From contig JAOXYB010048035.1 of assembly GCA_028565635.1 (NCBI GenBank), positions 1-12,068 on the forward strand: a stretch of 12,068 nucleotides of DNA, written 5' to 3'. Position numbers and translations under genes: made by a program. Of this stretch, positions 1-9,140 are shown piece after piece (the stretch's first letter is position 1; each line of letters opens with the position of its first letter). The stretch is from Phoronis ovalis (taxonomy: Eukaryota; Phoronida; Phoronidae). The notes below the pieces were generated by a model, which did not search any database, was not told where the DNA came from, and was given only the letters and a program-made list of their open reading frames with translations.

Positions 1-22
1 CCCCTTTACGCATTTATTATAG

Positions 23-130
23 TTTCCGAGAATTCGTACACCCATATTTTCGTAGAATTTTGTATTTCCCAAATTTCGTACACCCCCCAAAATTAGAAAA
101 AATAATAATTATTTTTTTGTACGAATTTGA
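23..130. repeat. Degenerate tandem repeat containing TTCGTACACCC
   Basis: Two copies of a block of about 22 bp, roughly TTTCC-A-A-TTCGTACACCC, start about 42 bp apart (near 23 and 64), with a weaker TTTTCGTAGAATTTTG between them. A reverse-complement relic, GTACGAATTTG, follows near 119. The window begins just before the first copy, so the array may extend further left. I see no coding role. It may be the edge of a minisatellite or of a diverged transposon. The repetition is visible; its origin is unknown. Confidence 0.45.
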
Positions 131-683
131 GAAGAATTACCGTAGTTACTTAAAATGTAGTGTTTGCTGCATCATTAATTGGAAATTGTTTTTCATAATT
201 TGTAGTAAAATTTATATTGTCTCTTAATATTTTAGTTGTATCTTATGTTAACTACCATAAACAAACATGCATTAGAAATCCTGGCTGTTAAAATAAAAAA
301 TAAATTTCCTGCAGGGGATGACAGCAAGACTAGTTGGATACCCATGTCTGTTATGAAGGATAAAAAATAACCCCTTTTAAGGTCCTAAGAATTTAAAATT
401 CATAGGATCCACAAGCTCAAAATTCATACCCTTTATCGGACCTTTTTACCCAAAATTCAAAATGAGGAACAACCAAGTCTTGTTTCTAAATAAACAGACG
501 CCTAAAAATTATTAAGCTTATTTCATTTTTGGGACTAGGTAGTAAAACATATCGTTTTATTATTTTCGAGAGCAAATTTTGCTTTTCTAGATTTGAGTTA
601 TTTTATACTCTTTTCATGGTCTCTCCTGGGGTGCCCGGTTTCACTGGTGAAAAAACACCTTTCACCCTGTTTCTTGTTCCGAG
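131..683. other. A/T-rich non-coding stretch with short palindromes
   Basis: No open frame or RNA gene can be supported here. Two small inverted repeats are visible. One is CCTAAGAATTT against AAATTCATAGG at 384-406, with one mismatch pair. The other is AGCAAA-T-TTTGCT near 567-579. Both are short enough to be chance in DNA of this composition. The last 40 bases are pyrimidine-rich (CTTTCACCCTGTTTCTTGTTCCGAG in two parts) and could be the 3' end of an intron ahead of the possible exon at 684. Confidence 0.4.
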
Positions 684-799
684 CATGGATGCCCAACTAT
701 TTTGACTATTACCCCCTCTGGGAATTTCTAAGAATATTCGATTCATTCATTGATGAAGATGCCATGATGGTACTGAAAGCTCGAAACCAAGCTCAATAG
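684..799 (+). CDS. Possible terminal exon, unknown protein
   Basis: This is a speculative exon. A pyrimidine-rich tract ends in CCGAG just before 684, as a splice acceptor would. From there a frame stays open for about 37 codons to TAG at 797-799. It begins WMPNYFDYYPLWEF and ends DEDAMMVLKARNQAQ. The composition is more protein-like and less A/T-rich than the flanks: aromatic residues, an acidic patch, then a basic and amide-rich tail. The same frame is open back to an ATG at 593, but that upstream part is low-quality sequence. I recognise no domain or family. It could be a real last exon, a remnant of a transposon gene, or chance. There is no nearby partner exon to support it. Confidence 0.18.
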
Positions 800-2917
800 T
801 AATTGTTCCATGGTTGGATACAGTTATTCGCATTGGACTCAAACCTAATTTATAATTTACGAGAAAATAAAGTTCAAGAAAGCAATTTTGCAGAAAAAAA
901 GAGGAATTCAAACGATTTCAAGTAGCAACCTACCCTGTAAAGAAAAGAACCTGTTTTTAGGGATTTTAAGACTCAAAAATGGTTTTCTGTTGCAAAAATG
1001 GACTCATTTTCAGGTTTTTCAACCCCATATTCATCATATAGGCAAGTATCATCTTATTGATCATCTGTTCAATACTGTCAGTCATTATCCTGAACCACCA
1101 CTATAGCACTTATTATGCATGATGTTGGTCACTGGCATTGACAAAAGAAATTTTAATATACCTCCATCATTATTTCTACAGCTAGTTTGTATCTATTTAA
1201 GCTTTGTGGTTTATTTATCTACTGCAGAAAATAATTTTATAAAACCCCTATCACATGCTTCAATTAAAACACAGATTGTGCGTTCAATGCATGGTTGGTG
1301 CATAGCGGATTAAAAAGAAACTCTTGCTCCTGAATCAGCCGTTTTATTATAATTAGCATGACAATCAATATAAGACAGTCTTATGTTAAACAAGTTCGTT
1401 ATCTTAGTTTGACTATATAATTACTGCCCTTCTCATCTCAATCTGGCACATATATATAATAAATAACAGAAATCTAAAGATATTAAGAATCTATCACTCA
1501 TAGATTTATATCTAATTCTGATGTGTCAAACAACAGTCAAAACTTATAATGTCAAATCTATTAGTTCTGTGTTTTGTGTAACTGACTCAGAGAAAAAGTT
1601 AATGTGTACACGACTCTGTAAGCAGTTGGAATCAACGGGAAAACTTTCATTCAATGTGAATTTTCAAACTCTTGGTAAAAGAGAGTGCCGAATCAAAACC
1701 AGAGGTGTGGGTGGTTGCAGGATTCTGAGTTAGGCTTTTCACAATGGCTAAAATGCAAATGCCCAACAGGATCGAAGACAAAATAGGAAAGCATGGGTGT
1801 TTATTTTTAATTAGTTAATGACCCCCACTGAGTACTTTAAAATGGTGTAGTAATATATACATTTTTTTCACGTCTTTTTGTCAAGGAAATATCATTATGA
1901 ACCAGTCAGAACTTATTTGGTCATTAAAGAAGTTGGAAACATTTGACAACCATGTATTTTTGCAGTAATGAATGTTCACATACCAAATGCGTGTCAATAC
2001 AGACCGCTACAGAATTCAAAACAGATCATACACCAAACAACATTTCCTGAACTAATCTGCAACAAGAACATTTCTTGTTCAGAATTCACTATTACAGCTA
2101 TGTCAATCTTAATGTATATTAAGGTTATAAATGCATTACTTATCTAAAAATACATTAACAAAATGAAAGGTAAGACTGAATTATTATAAAATTACATAAC
2201 ATCAGCTTTAATAATGGTTGCCATGGCATGAGTAATGCAATTATTTTACATATGTTTTATTTCTATGGCTACAAGACATTTTCTTTTTGCTTTGTAATTA
2301 TTTCAAGGAATTCACAATCCTAGGTGGTAATACAAAGTTGCATGTTCATTCTGTACTTCATGACATATACAGTTAGTCTGTAGTTTTTTCTCTGAACTGT
2401 ACAAATAAAAGGCCAGCAAATTATAATGAATATTTTCTCAAATTTTTCTGACGATTTTATCTAAATTAATTTCTTCACCATATTTTCTTCACCATTTTTT
2501 ATACTTATCTAAAAGCTGCATAGTGCAAGCTAAATATGAATTGCAAAACCCAAATTTGAAAACACCAAATAATTTATAAGGCAACACAAACAAATGCAAT
2601 CAAATAGAAACAACTATTTGTTTTCAGTTTTATTACTGCAAGTTCCAGAATGTTTGCAATTACAAAGATTTTTTTTTCATTTCTACACTGCCTAAACATC
2701 AGAAATATTGATGACATTAAGTACTCAATTTTCTTAACAAATCCAATTTAACTTCATGGGCAATACCAATATGCCAATGGCATTTTACTGTAATTTACAA
2801 TATTTAAAATATTCCATGATGGTAGTACTATAAGCCCCAATCATGTATAATCATAAAATCAATTCTATATACTAATAAAAATATGAAGAGCTTATAATGT
2901 AGTCCTGAATGTGTATA
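800..2917. other. A/T-rich non-coding region
   Basis: More than 2 kb with no supportable gene. Short open frames of 60 to 72 codons occur by chance and show no recognisable protein motif. Small features are a 14-bp tandem duplication of TTCTTCACCATATT-like sequence at 2471-2498 and a 5-bp stem ATGCC-AAT-GGCAT at 2771-2783. AATAAA-type strings occur several times on both strands without a clear downstream signal. The region could be intron, intergenic DNA or untranslated region. Confidence 0.5.
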
Positions 2918-2953
2918 TGATTTATATGCTATGTAAGCATGCTTCATAAATCA
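2918..2953. repeat. Short inverted repeat enclosing AAGCATGCTT
   Basis: TGATTTAT at 2918-2925 is the exact reverse complement of ATAAATCA at 2946-2953. Inside lies the perfect 10-bp palindrome AAGCATGCTT at 2934-2943, plus ATGC/GCAT pairing. The 36-nt unit can therefore fold in more than one way. Short A/T-rich inverted repeats arise by chance, so functional weight is low. Confidence 0.4.
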
Positions 2954-3038
2954 AACTTATATAACAATAATGTGAAAAGTCATCATCAATAATTATTATC
3001 AGTTGTATTTGTTAAAGGTAATAGGTTTATTGAAATGT

Positions 3039-3087
3039 TACACATGAAATATTCTATATGATTAATATATGCAACTGTTCATGTGTA
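3039..3087. repeat. Perfect 10-bp inverted repeat
   Basis: TACACATGAA at 3039-3048 and TTCATGTGTA at 3078-3087 are exact reverse complements, separated by 29 nt of A/T-rich sequence that can itself pair weakly. It is a small hairpin of unknown role, possibly chance. Confidence 0.4.
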
Positions 3088-4046
3088 CATACTGATTCTT
3101 GTATAAATGCTGGGCTGAATTCATTGAATTTTCAAGTTTGCCAACTCGCATCATGTCCATTGGAAAGCTAATCTTATCACGATACAGAAACAACACTTAC
3201 TCTAGATTAAAACAATCTTGTTCCAAACCCAGTCCACTAACATTTACTAAAATTCTTCCATTCAGTTTATTCTGACATGAGTTCAGTCACTTAAGGTATT
3301 AATATAGGGAAAAATGGTTCCAAAATCTGTCAAATTTATACAAAGACATATTAAAATGACACATAAGTGTTGTATACCATTAGAAAATACACATTTGATG
3401 CTTTCGGATGAGACTTATTTTTTTAATTTTTCATTGTATTAATGTAATTTTTTTACGGTTAAAAAAAAAACGCTGCTAAATGTTTAAATTATACAAAAAC
3501 TTCATATTTCAAAGATAAAAGATGTAGTTCTTTTCACTTTAAACTCTTGATGTTCCCATGTTTGCGATGCTTGTTAAGGGTTTAGCTACATTATGTCGCG
3601 GATTCTCTTGCATATTTGTTTTATTATATAGAGTTCATTAATAAACTAGGTATCCTCTTTTGTATTTGTTTAGTGAGGCAGCAGTCCAGTTAATGTTCCA
3701 CTAGATACATGTAAATGTAATGGTTTAAATACTACACTGTGCAGTTGTAAGGGAAATTAAATGAGAGAAATGGATAAAAATTTCTTGCTAAATTTCTTAT
3801 CAAATTCCTGATTCCTTTAATTATTGGAAGCTCACTGTATAATGATCCCTTGACTGCTTACCTTAGTGACATGACACCTTTATTACCATAACAAATGACA
3901 ACATTACAGCATCTCTAGGTGGGTTAGAATCATTTTATTTCTATACTGATTATAACATTAGTCATTACCCAGGGCTACCTAATCCATCAACTGGGACCTA
4001 AAATCATCTAGTAAGGAGACATATCTGCAAGCACAAACCTACGTTC
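3088..4046. other. A/T-rich non-coding region
   Basis: No open frame, RNA gene or long repeat is visible in this stretch of about 960 bases. It holds homopolymer tracts (T-rich near 3418-3455, ten A near 3461-3470) and several AATAAA-like strings. Base composition is like the rest of the window. Confidence 0.5.
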
Positions 4047-4147
4047 TTGAGCATGGACCTTCATTTGCTGAACATGGATCTCATTAGGATCCAGATGTCC
4101 AATATCCAGATCTTCAGATCCGTGTTCAGCAAGAGGTCCGTGCTCAA
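4047..4147. repeat. Hairpin of about 100 nt with G:U-compatible arms
   Basis: The left arm, 4047-4081, starts TTGAGCATGGACCT and ends TTGCTGAACATGGATCT. The right arm, 4116-4147, is its reverse complement apart from two CATGG/CCGTG sites and a bulge of about 3 nt. The intervening 34 nt carries two ATCCAGAT copies. Both substitutions give G:U pairs if the + strand is transcribed, so the RNA stem would run nearly uninterrupted. They also fit CpG decay (CACGG to CATGG) in one arm. The stem length is near that of an animal primary microRNA, but the loop is long and no conserved microRNA seed is recognised. A small foldback transposon remnant is the main alternative. Confidence 0.7.
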
Positions 4148-4714
4148 CTAATATGAACAAAATAAGTTCTCATGAAGATTTCCAGATATTCAGTTTAATT
4201 CAGAAACCACTTACCTCTATTAGAACGGACAATACAATTAATCAATCATTGTTTTTATTGAAAAGTATAAAATTTGCCTCTTTTAAGTTGATCATCACTA
4301 AATATATAATTTCAATTTCATAATTATGATACAGTCCTAAAATAAGCAGGGCTTATGTTCAGACAAGGACTTTATGATAATACGCCATAATATGCTGTAC
4401 AGTGTACCAGACTGCACGTTTTAACATCTGAAGATTTCACATGCCAAGCTTCAGTGAAGGTTTAATTAGGTTTTAAGATTCAATCTGCAATTCTAAATGC
4501 CAATTACCAGAAAACTTATAGTGACTATGTTTGCGTAATCAATTTTATTGCTCATACGCTCCAAGTGATACGAGATATTTTTTTATTAAGGCATTAGAAT
4601 TTTATGTGCAAAATATCTAATGAATGTCAGAGAATGATTTACAACAGTCTGTTCAAAGTATATTATATCTTAATGCAGGAATTGCCATATGGTTCAACTA
4701 AAATGTTTTCTTTT
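4148..4714. other. A/T-rich non-coding stretch
   Basis: Nothing is recognised here. An open frame of 98 codons begins at 4604 and continues to 4900. It has no family signature, and part of it is a tandem duplication, so I do not call it a gene. Confidence 0.45.
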
Positions 4715-4770
4715 TTTCATATACGGGGTATATCAGAAGTTCTGTTTCATACAGGGTATACCAGAAGCTT
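4715..4770 (+). repeat. Two-copy tandem repeat, about 30 bp
   Basis: TTTCATATACGGGGTATATC then AGAAGTT (4715-4742) is followed by TTTCATACAGGGTATACC then AGAAGCTT (4745-4770). The two copies share most positions, with a one- or two-base length difference. This is a local tandem duplication that has since diverged. Each copy contains a small GGTATA(T/C)C palindromic core. Confidence 0.6.
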
Positions 4771-5649
4771 TTTATGCCAGTTACTGCAACAATCATGGCA
4801 AACTTTGATGAATCTGGATGAACAACGCAGTCAGCTGGGTGAAGATACAGCTAGTCACCACAACTTCAATCAAAACAAAAGGCGACCCCTACCCCGTTAG
4901 CGGCGGAGTTTATTGGAATACTATCATCCACAACTGCAGTTTTCAACAGCTACTGTTTTCGACATGTTACGTACATTTTTAACATTTTTACTATCATTAT
5001 AGTTGGACTTTATAAAAAATAGATGACTTTAACTATTTCCAGTTAAAGAAAATAATCAAAGTACTTCATATTGAAGATAGGAACTCTTTTGTGCTTGAAG
5101 TCAAATAAAGCTACACATACCAGTTAGAAATGTGGAGTTTTTCAAAATCAGTTGTCAAGCGTGTCAAGTCGTGCCATCCAAGTTTTGTCAGTTGCAATCT
5201 CAAGTCATCAAGCATTAGATTGTGTGGTTACTAAAATTTTATGCACAAAAGATTTCCTTATTCCAAATCATTAACATTTATTTTCGTTACGTATACTTAC
5301 ACGAGGTGTACTCTTGTAGCTGGTGAAATTCAGCGGGACTCAGCTTTTGCCACTGTAAAGTCATTCTTGTGTATCTGTTGTTTAATGAAACAGCTTTCTG
5401 TAATCAAGGTAATTTCTTCTCAGTCTTACTGTTGACTACATCTTACAGCCATACAGAAGCTAGCAGACTAGCTCCGATGACTTTTAGATTCAACCCCAGT
5501 GTAATATCCAATACAGCAATAATATCCAAAATGACACTTCGATGTCAAAACGATGTTAAATCACAGTCAAGCACAAATTATTCAGCAGGCTTAAGAAAAA
5601 ATCTGTAGAAGGAATATAGCTTTTTCTGACTGATGTCATTTCTGTGCAA
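4771..5649. other. Non-coding stretch with brief G+C-rich patch
   Basis: The patch at about 4880-4912 (GGCGACCCCTACCCCG, then GCGGCGGAG) is unusually G+C-rich for the window, but it opens no recognisable gene or RNA. TCAAG motifs recur at 5154-5215 (TCAAGC, TCAAGT and similar). TAATATCCAA occurs twice near 5502 and 5520. Overlapping short open frames at 5241-5608 lack any recognised motif. Confidence 0.4.
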
Positions 5650-5677
5650 AGCTGGTCAGTATATACGATGACCAGCT
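5650..5677. repeat. Perfect 9-bp inverted repeat
   Basis: AGCTGGTCA at 5650-5658 and TGACCAGCT at 5669-5677 are exact reverse complements around a 10-nt loop, GTATATACGA. The stem is G+C-richer than its surroundings, so it is less likely to be a composition artefact than the A/T hairpins. It could be a binding site or a small RNA stem. No run of T follows, and a bacterial-type terminator would make no sense here. Confidence 0.5.
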
Positions 5678-6936
5678 GTCTCATGCATACATCGCATGGA
5701 GGAATAATCTAAAAAAACGAATTACTTAATATTATATTTGATGCAATAAACGTGATTAGTTAGAATATGTATATTAAGCTGGATTAGTCTTATATTACTT
5801 TACTGTGTGGAAACCATAACTTGGCACTAAATTATATTTACCTAAAAAATATGTACGATTCCTATGCAAAATATTTTTTTAAATTTTAACACAGGAGGAC
5901 ACAACAAAAAGAATACAAACACAGGTATTTCCCAAACAATTTTTTTGCAATACAAACAACAACTTTATGGTCAGGGTCGGTTGGGTTACCAAAACAAAAG
6001 GTATTTTTTCTTGGGTCTTACTATATCTTCAAAGTATGCACTATGTACTCTAACTTTAAAATTTCAACAAATTCATCCCTGATCATGAAAACAAAATTCA
6101 AAGAATGAAAGGTGAAAGTACACTTTAGTTCAGACCGGTTGAATCGTATTGCAGCTGCCACTAGTCCAAATGTAATTCCATAAAAAATTAATTAAAATTC
6201 ACTATAAAATGTATGCCAGTGTTCGTCTATAAAATTATTTCTATCACTGCATTTAAAAGTTTTGTCATTCCAAATTATAAACCAGTTCTATCACTAAGAT
6301 TTAGACAGATTGTATACTTCTCAGCATACTATGAAACGCTCGTCGATGACTTATTCGTTTTGCAGCATAGTAATCAAATACAGCGCAAAGTTTGAGTAAA
6401 GTTTAACATGCACATTTAGGTTAATAAACAACATGAAAACAAAATGACACATTGAAAAGTATAAGTCATAAATGATTATTATATTTCATTTACAAATTTA
6501 TGGCTTGATTATTTTACATGAAGCTGTATAACACCATATGCAGTGATTTGCACAAATATTATATACATGTTAAGGCTCCTACACTAAACCTTGGTGTACA
6601 AACCATGTATATATCTCATCAACCAATCTACATACACATACAGGTTTACACGTAAAGAAAATTGGCCCCCGGAACATGTATTAGAAATTTATGGAGACAC
6701 AATGCAATGAAAACATGTGAAGTTTGCAATTAAGCGATTCAAATTAACGTAATCGTAATATAACTTAAACATTTTCTACTTAAACGCACAAATACAGTAA
6801 AAATCAATAAAGATTTCCTACAGTAAACTTATTTGTTTTTCTGCATGAAATAGACCTCTAAAACATTAGATTAATATTTTACAGATTCCAAAGCAAATAA
6901 CAATTAAAACCTAAGGGGATAAATTCAGATCACAGC
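5678..6936. other. A/T-rich non-coding region
   Basis: About 1.26 kb with no gene, RNA or long repeat that I can support. Open frames at 5864-6082 and 6213-6395 are short, composed of residues favoured by A/T-rich codons, and unrecognised. Confidence 0.5.
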
Positions 6937-6983
6937 TACCTGATTTCAGATGCTTAACGATTTACGGCTTCTTGTCCTTCATG
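6937..6983 (+). repeat. Extra copy of the foldback tip module
   Basis: This 47-bp block (TACCTGATT, then GCTTAAC, TTTACGGCTTCTT and CCTTCATG) matches 7157-7200 in the same orientation. The 32-bp core at 6952-6983 differs from 7169-7200 at three positions by eye; the linker is 3 nt longer. An inverted copy sits at 7125-7155. The module is therefore present three times, and this copy lies just outside the large hairpin. It suggests that the element is composite or arose by a local duplication. Confidence 0.8.
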
Positions 6984-6987
6984 CTCG

Positions 6988-7337
6988 ACAGAAGGTCTTT
7001 AAAACAAGCTTACTTGGGAACTCACTTTCAACTGGACAAGCAGTTCAATTTAGAAATATACTCATCCAATTATATTACCTAGTATCTCATATTTGAAAAT
7101 CCTAACCCCACTATTAGCAGTACACATGAAGGGTAAGAAGCCGTAAATGTTTAAGTTACCTGATTGACGCTTAACAATTTACGGCTTCTTACCCTTCATG
7201 TATACTGCTAATAGTGGCGTTAGGATTTTCAAATATGAGATACTAGGTAATATAATTGGATGAGTATATTTCTGCATTGAACTGTTTGTCCGATTGCAAA
7301 CGAGTTCCTTAGTAAGCTTGTTTTAAAGACCTGCTGT
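6988..7337. mobile_element. Long foldback element, arms about 165 bp
   Basis: The left arm, about 6988-7155, and the right arm, about 7169-7337, are reverse complements around a loop of about 13 nt (7156-7168). By hand alignment there are roughly 14 mismatches in about 163 positions and almost no gaps. They cluster in the outer part (7014-7052); the inner 100 bp has only about four. The outermost shared motif is AGGTCTTTAAAACAAGCTTA. There is no open frame for a transposase, so it would be a non-autonomous foldback or MITE-like element, or a recent inverted duplication. No clear target-site duplication is seen at the ends. If transcribed, it would give a long double-stranded RNA stem. Confidence 0.75.
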
Positions 7338-7630
7338 AGTGCATTATGATAAGTACAAGAAAAATAGTCTTAATTTTTCGAGTGGATATAGGGAGCTGTT
7401 ATAATCAGATTAAACAATGTTTTATTTTGCTTTGCTAACAAGGAATCTTCTTTTGCACATGACATTTACCGCTTTATAAAACTTTGAATTAACAGCTCTA
7501 TACCTCTTATGTTCTGATTGAATGGGATCAAACAATCATGTAATCGACCAATGAGAAACAAGTACTATATGGAGACAACATCAAACCTCCACGTGCCAAA
7601 ATGCAAATCCCACAGACAAAATTTATATAT
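7338..7630. other. A/T-rich spacer
   Basis: Nothing beyond A/T-rich sequence is visible. There is no copy of the adjacent foldback's tip module on this side, so that element is asymmetric. Confidence 0.45.
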
Positions 7631-7679
7631 AGTTCAGTAGTCTGAAGCAAAGGCTTCTACATAAAAGTACTACTGAACT
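7631..7679. repeat. Nested hairpin, 49 nt
   Basis: AGTTCAGTAGT at 7631-7641 is the exact reverse complement of ACTACTGAACT at 7669-7679. Inside, GAAGC and GCTTC (7644-7656) form a second stem around a short loop, offset by unpaired sequence on the right side. It lies about 300 bp beyond the large foldback but shares no sequence with it. The role is unknown. Confidence 0.6.
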
Positions 7680-8439
7680 TACAGACTTGGTATGCTATAA
7701 CTAAATTTTATGAGATGTGTATGGCCTATATTAAAATTTTGACCAATAAGTGTGTTATAAATTTGTATGGATATGAAGAATAAATTGATGCCATAAGAAG
7801 CCCCTTATTGTACACGCAAATATTTTTAGCCTTGTCAGTAGTGGGAACTTGCAAATACTTTACAAATCGTAGTAAGCTTGTTGTTTTGAATTTTACCACA
7901 AGTTCAATACACAACAGACATTAATCCCTTCAGGCTTTGCAGGAAAAATAACAACAAAAAGTAGCACCTGCTGAACACTTTCCGACCAAATCAGTATACA
8001 GCTGTCTCAAGTCTGGAAATATTAAAATATTCTACAAGACTGGTTTGTCTAAAGGGCATCATTTAACAAAATTGTGTACAGGCTAAGTTAAAATTCTTCA
8101 TAGCAAGAAATAACAAGGTTTTATTAATTTACTTAACTAAATTTCCTATCTTGCATGGTCAGCCTAGTTAGCTAAATGTCAGCCTTGTACTTGCACAAGG
8201 AAGCAATTGAACAAAATTGTCAGGTGAAGTTAAGGATAATATCTCCTACTGTGAGTTCACAAACTATTGCAATGTTCTCTACATGCCATCTAAGAATGGA
8301 CCCGTGACATTCACATTTTAACATGCACTGCACTGATCTCCTTCTTAGGGTTTGCTTGTGAACAGGAAAAGACCACTCATATACCAAATTAACCCAAAAG
8401 AGGTTGTGTATCTATCCATGAGTACTGTTAATATATCCT
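7680..8439. other. Non-coding stretch with a weak direct repeat
   Basis: Two related blocks start with AACAAAATTGT, at 8065-8091 and 8210-8233. After a 3-nt gap both continue with CAGG, two different bases, and AAGTTAA. They may be relics of a duplication with an offset of about 145 bp. A small inverted repeat CCTTGT/ACAAGG lies between them at 8183-8200. The minus-strand open frame at 7726-7914 has 62 codons and no recognised motif. Confidence 0.4.
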
Positions 8440-8568
8440 ATGGCTAATTCAGTTTCACATTTTCACCCAGTAAAAACAAATATATCAAAGTTGAAAATCC
8501 TTGCCAAACTAGTAGGAGTTTTCTCGTGTGGACAGTGTATCCTGGGGGAGTGCGCAGCCAACAGGCGA
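8440..8568 (+). CDS. Possible exon ending at GTGAGT, unknown protein
   Basis: This is a speculative exon. An ATG at 8440 opens a frame of exactly 43 codons ending ...CAANRR at 8568, immediately before GTGAGT, a near-consensus splice donor. The translation begins MANSVSHFHPVKTN and includes a cysteine-containing part, FSCGQCILGEC. Local G+C rises at 8525-8570. An alternative acceptor, AATTCAG at 8446-8452, would make this an internal exon of 116 bp. The frame also reads through the donor to a stop at 8688, so splicing is not required. No family is recognised and no partner exon is found. Confidence 0.15.
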
Positions 8569-8864
8569 GTGAGTACTCATGTTCCAACAAATTTTGGTGC
8601 GAAAGGGTATATTTCTATTGTCCATCTGATTTCAGCAGCAATAGTCAAGGGTTATTCAGTTTGGCATGGTGTGGCACATGCGAAATAAAATGATCTTGGT
8701 GTTGTGTTCTAAGTACGCTCCATATAGATTCTATGGTCTACTATTTGTGTCATTAACTTAAAAATAATGTAATAGTTACTACTTAGCAGATTAAAAATGT
8801 ATTAAACACAACGATCAAATGTTGAATGTACTTTTCAAATATAATAAATATCTGAAACAATATC
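8569..8864. other. Non-coding stretch
   Basis: No feature is supported. The open frame from 8440 continues to 8688 without a recognisable motif. After that the sequence returns to ordinary A/T-rich composition. Confidence 0.4.
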
Positions 8865-8885
8865 ATATCACTCTAAGAGTGATAT
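8865..8885. repeat. Perfect 9-bp hairpin with 3-nt loop
   Basis: ATATCACTC at 8865-8873 and GAGTGATAT at 8877-8885 are exact reverse complements around TAA. It is compact and perfect, but small enough to be chance in a window of this size. Confidence 0.45.
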
Positions 8886-9140
8886 CAAATTTTTTAATTA
8901 AAGGCCTGCTCCCATCTTAATTCCAAAAATGATTGACAAGCTTCAATAACACGCTGGTTTTGATAGCTTACTATAGCAATATTCTTATCATGAAAAATCA
9001 GGATATGACGGGATAATGGTAATTTGCTCTTTTGAGCGAAGTAACGGTGTTCCAATGGAACATAATTGATGTTTAGTCATGAAACGCCATAGTCACAACA
9101 TGGTCAGCATTCATTTCATATTGATTGCATCATGTCATAT
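8886..9140. other. Non-coding spacer
   Basis: No gene or repeat is supported between the small hairpin and the large CpG-rich palindrome. A short open frame from 9079 runs into the palindrome and is not called. Confidence 0.4.

Noticed and set aside
1440-1470. TATATATA tract as a core promoter
   Set aside because: Short TA tracts are frequent in this composition, and no start-site context or downstream gene supports it.
4604-4900. 98-codon open frame as a gene
   Set aside because: Part of it is a two-copy tandem repeat of about 30 bp, and no family feature is seen.
5600-5680. Box C/D snoRNA suggested by TGATG and CTGA strings
   Set aside because: The motifs are not at the ends of a closing stem with proper spacing, and such strings are common by chance.
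5650-5690. Rho-independent terminator at the 9-bp stem
   Set aside because: There is no T run after the stem, and the window does not look bacterial.
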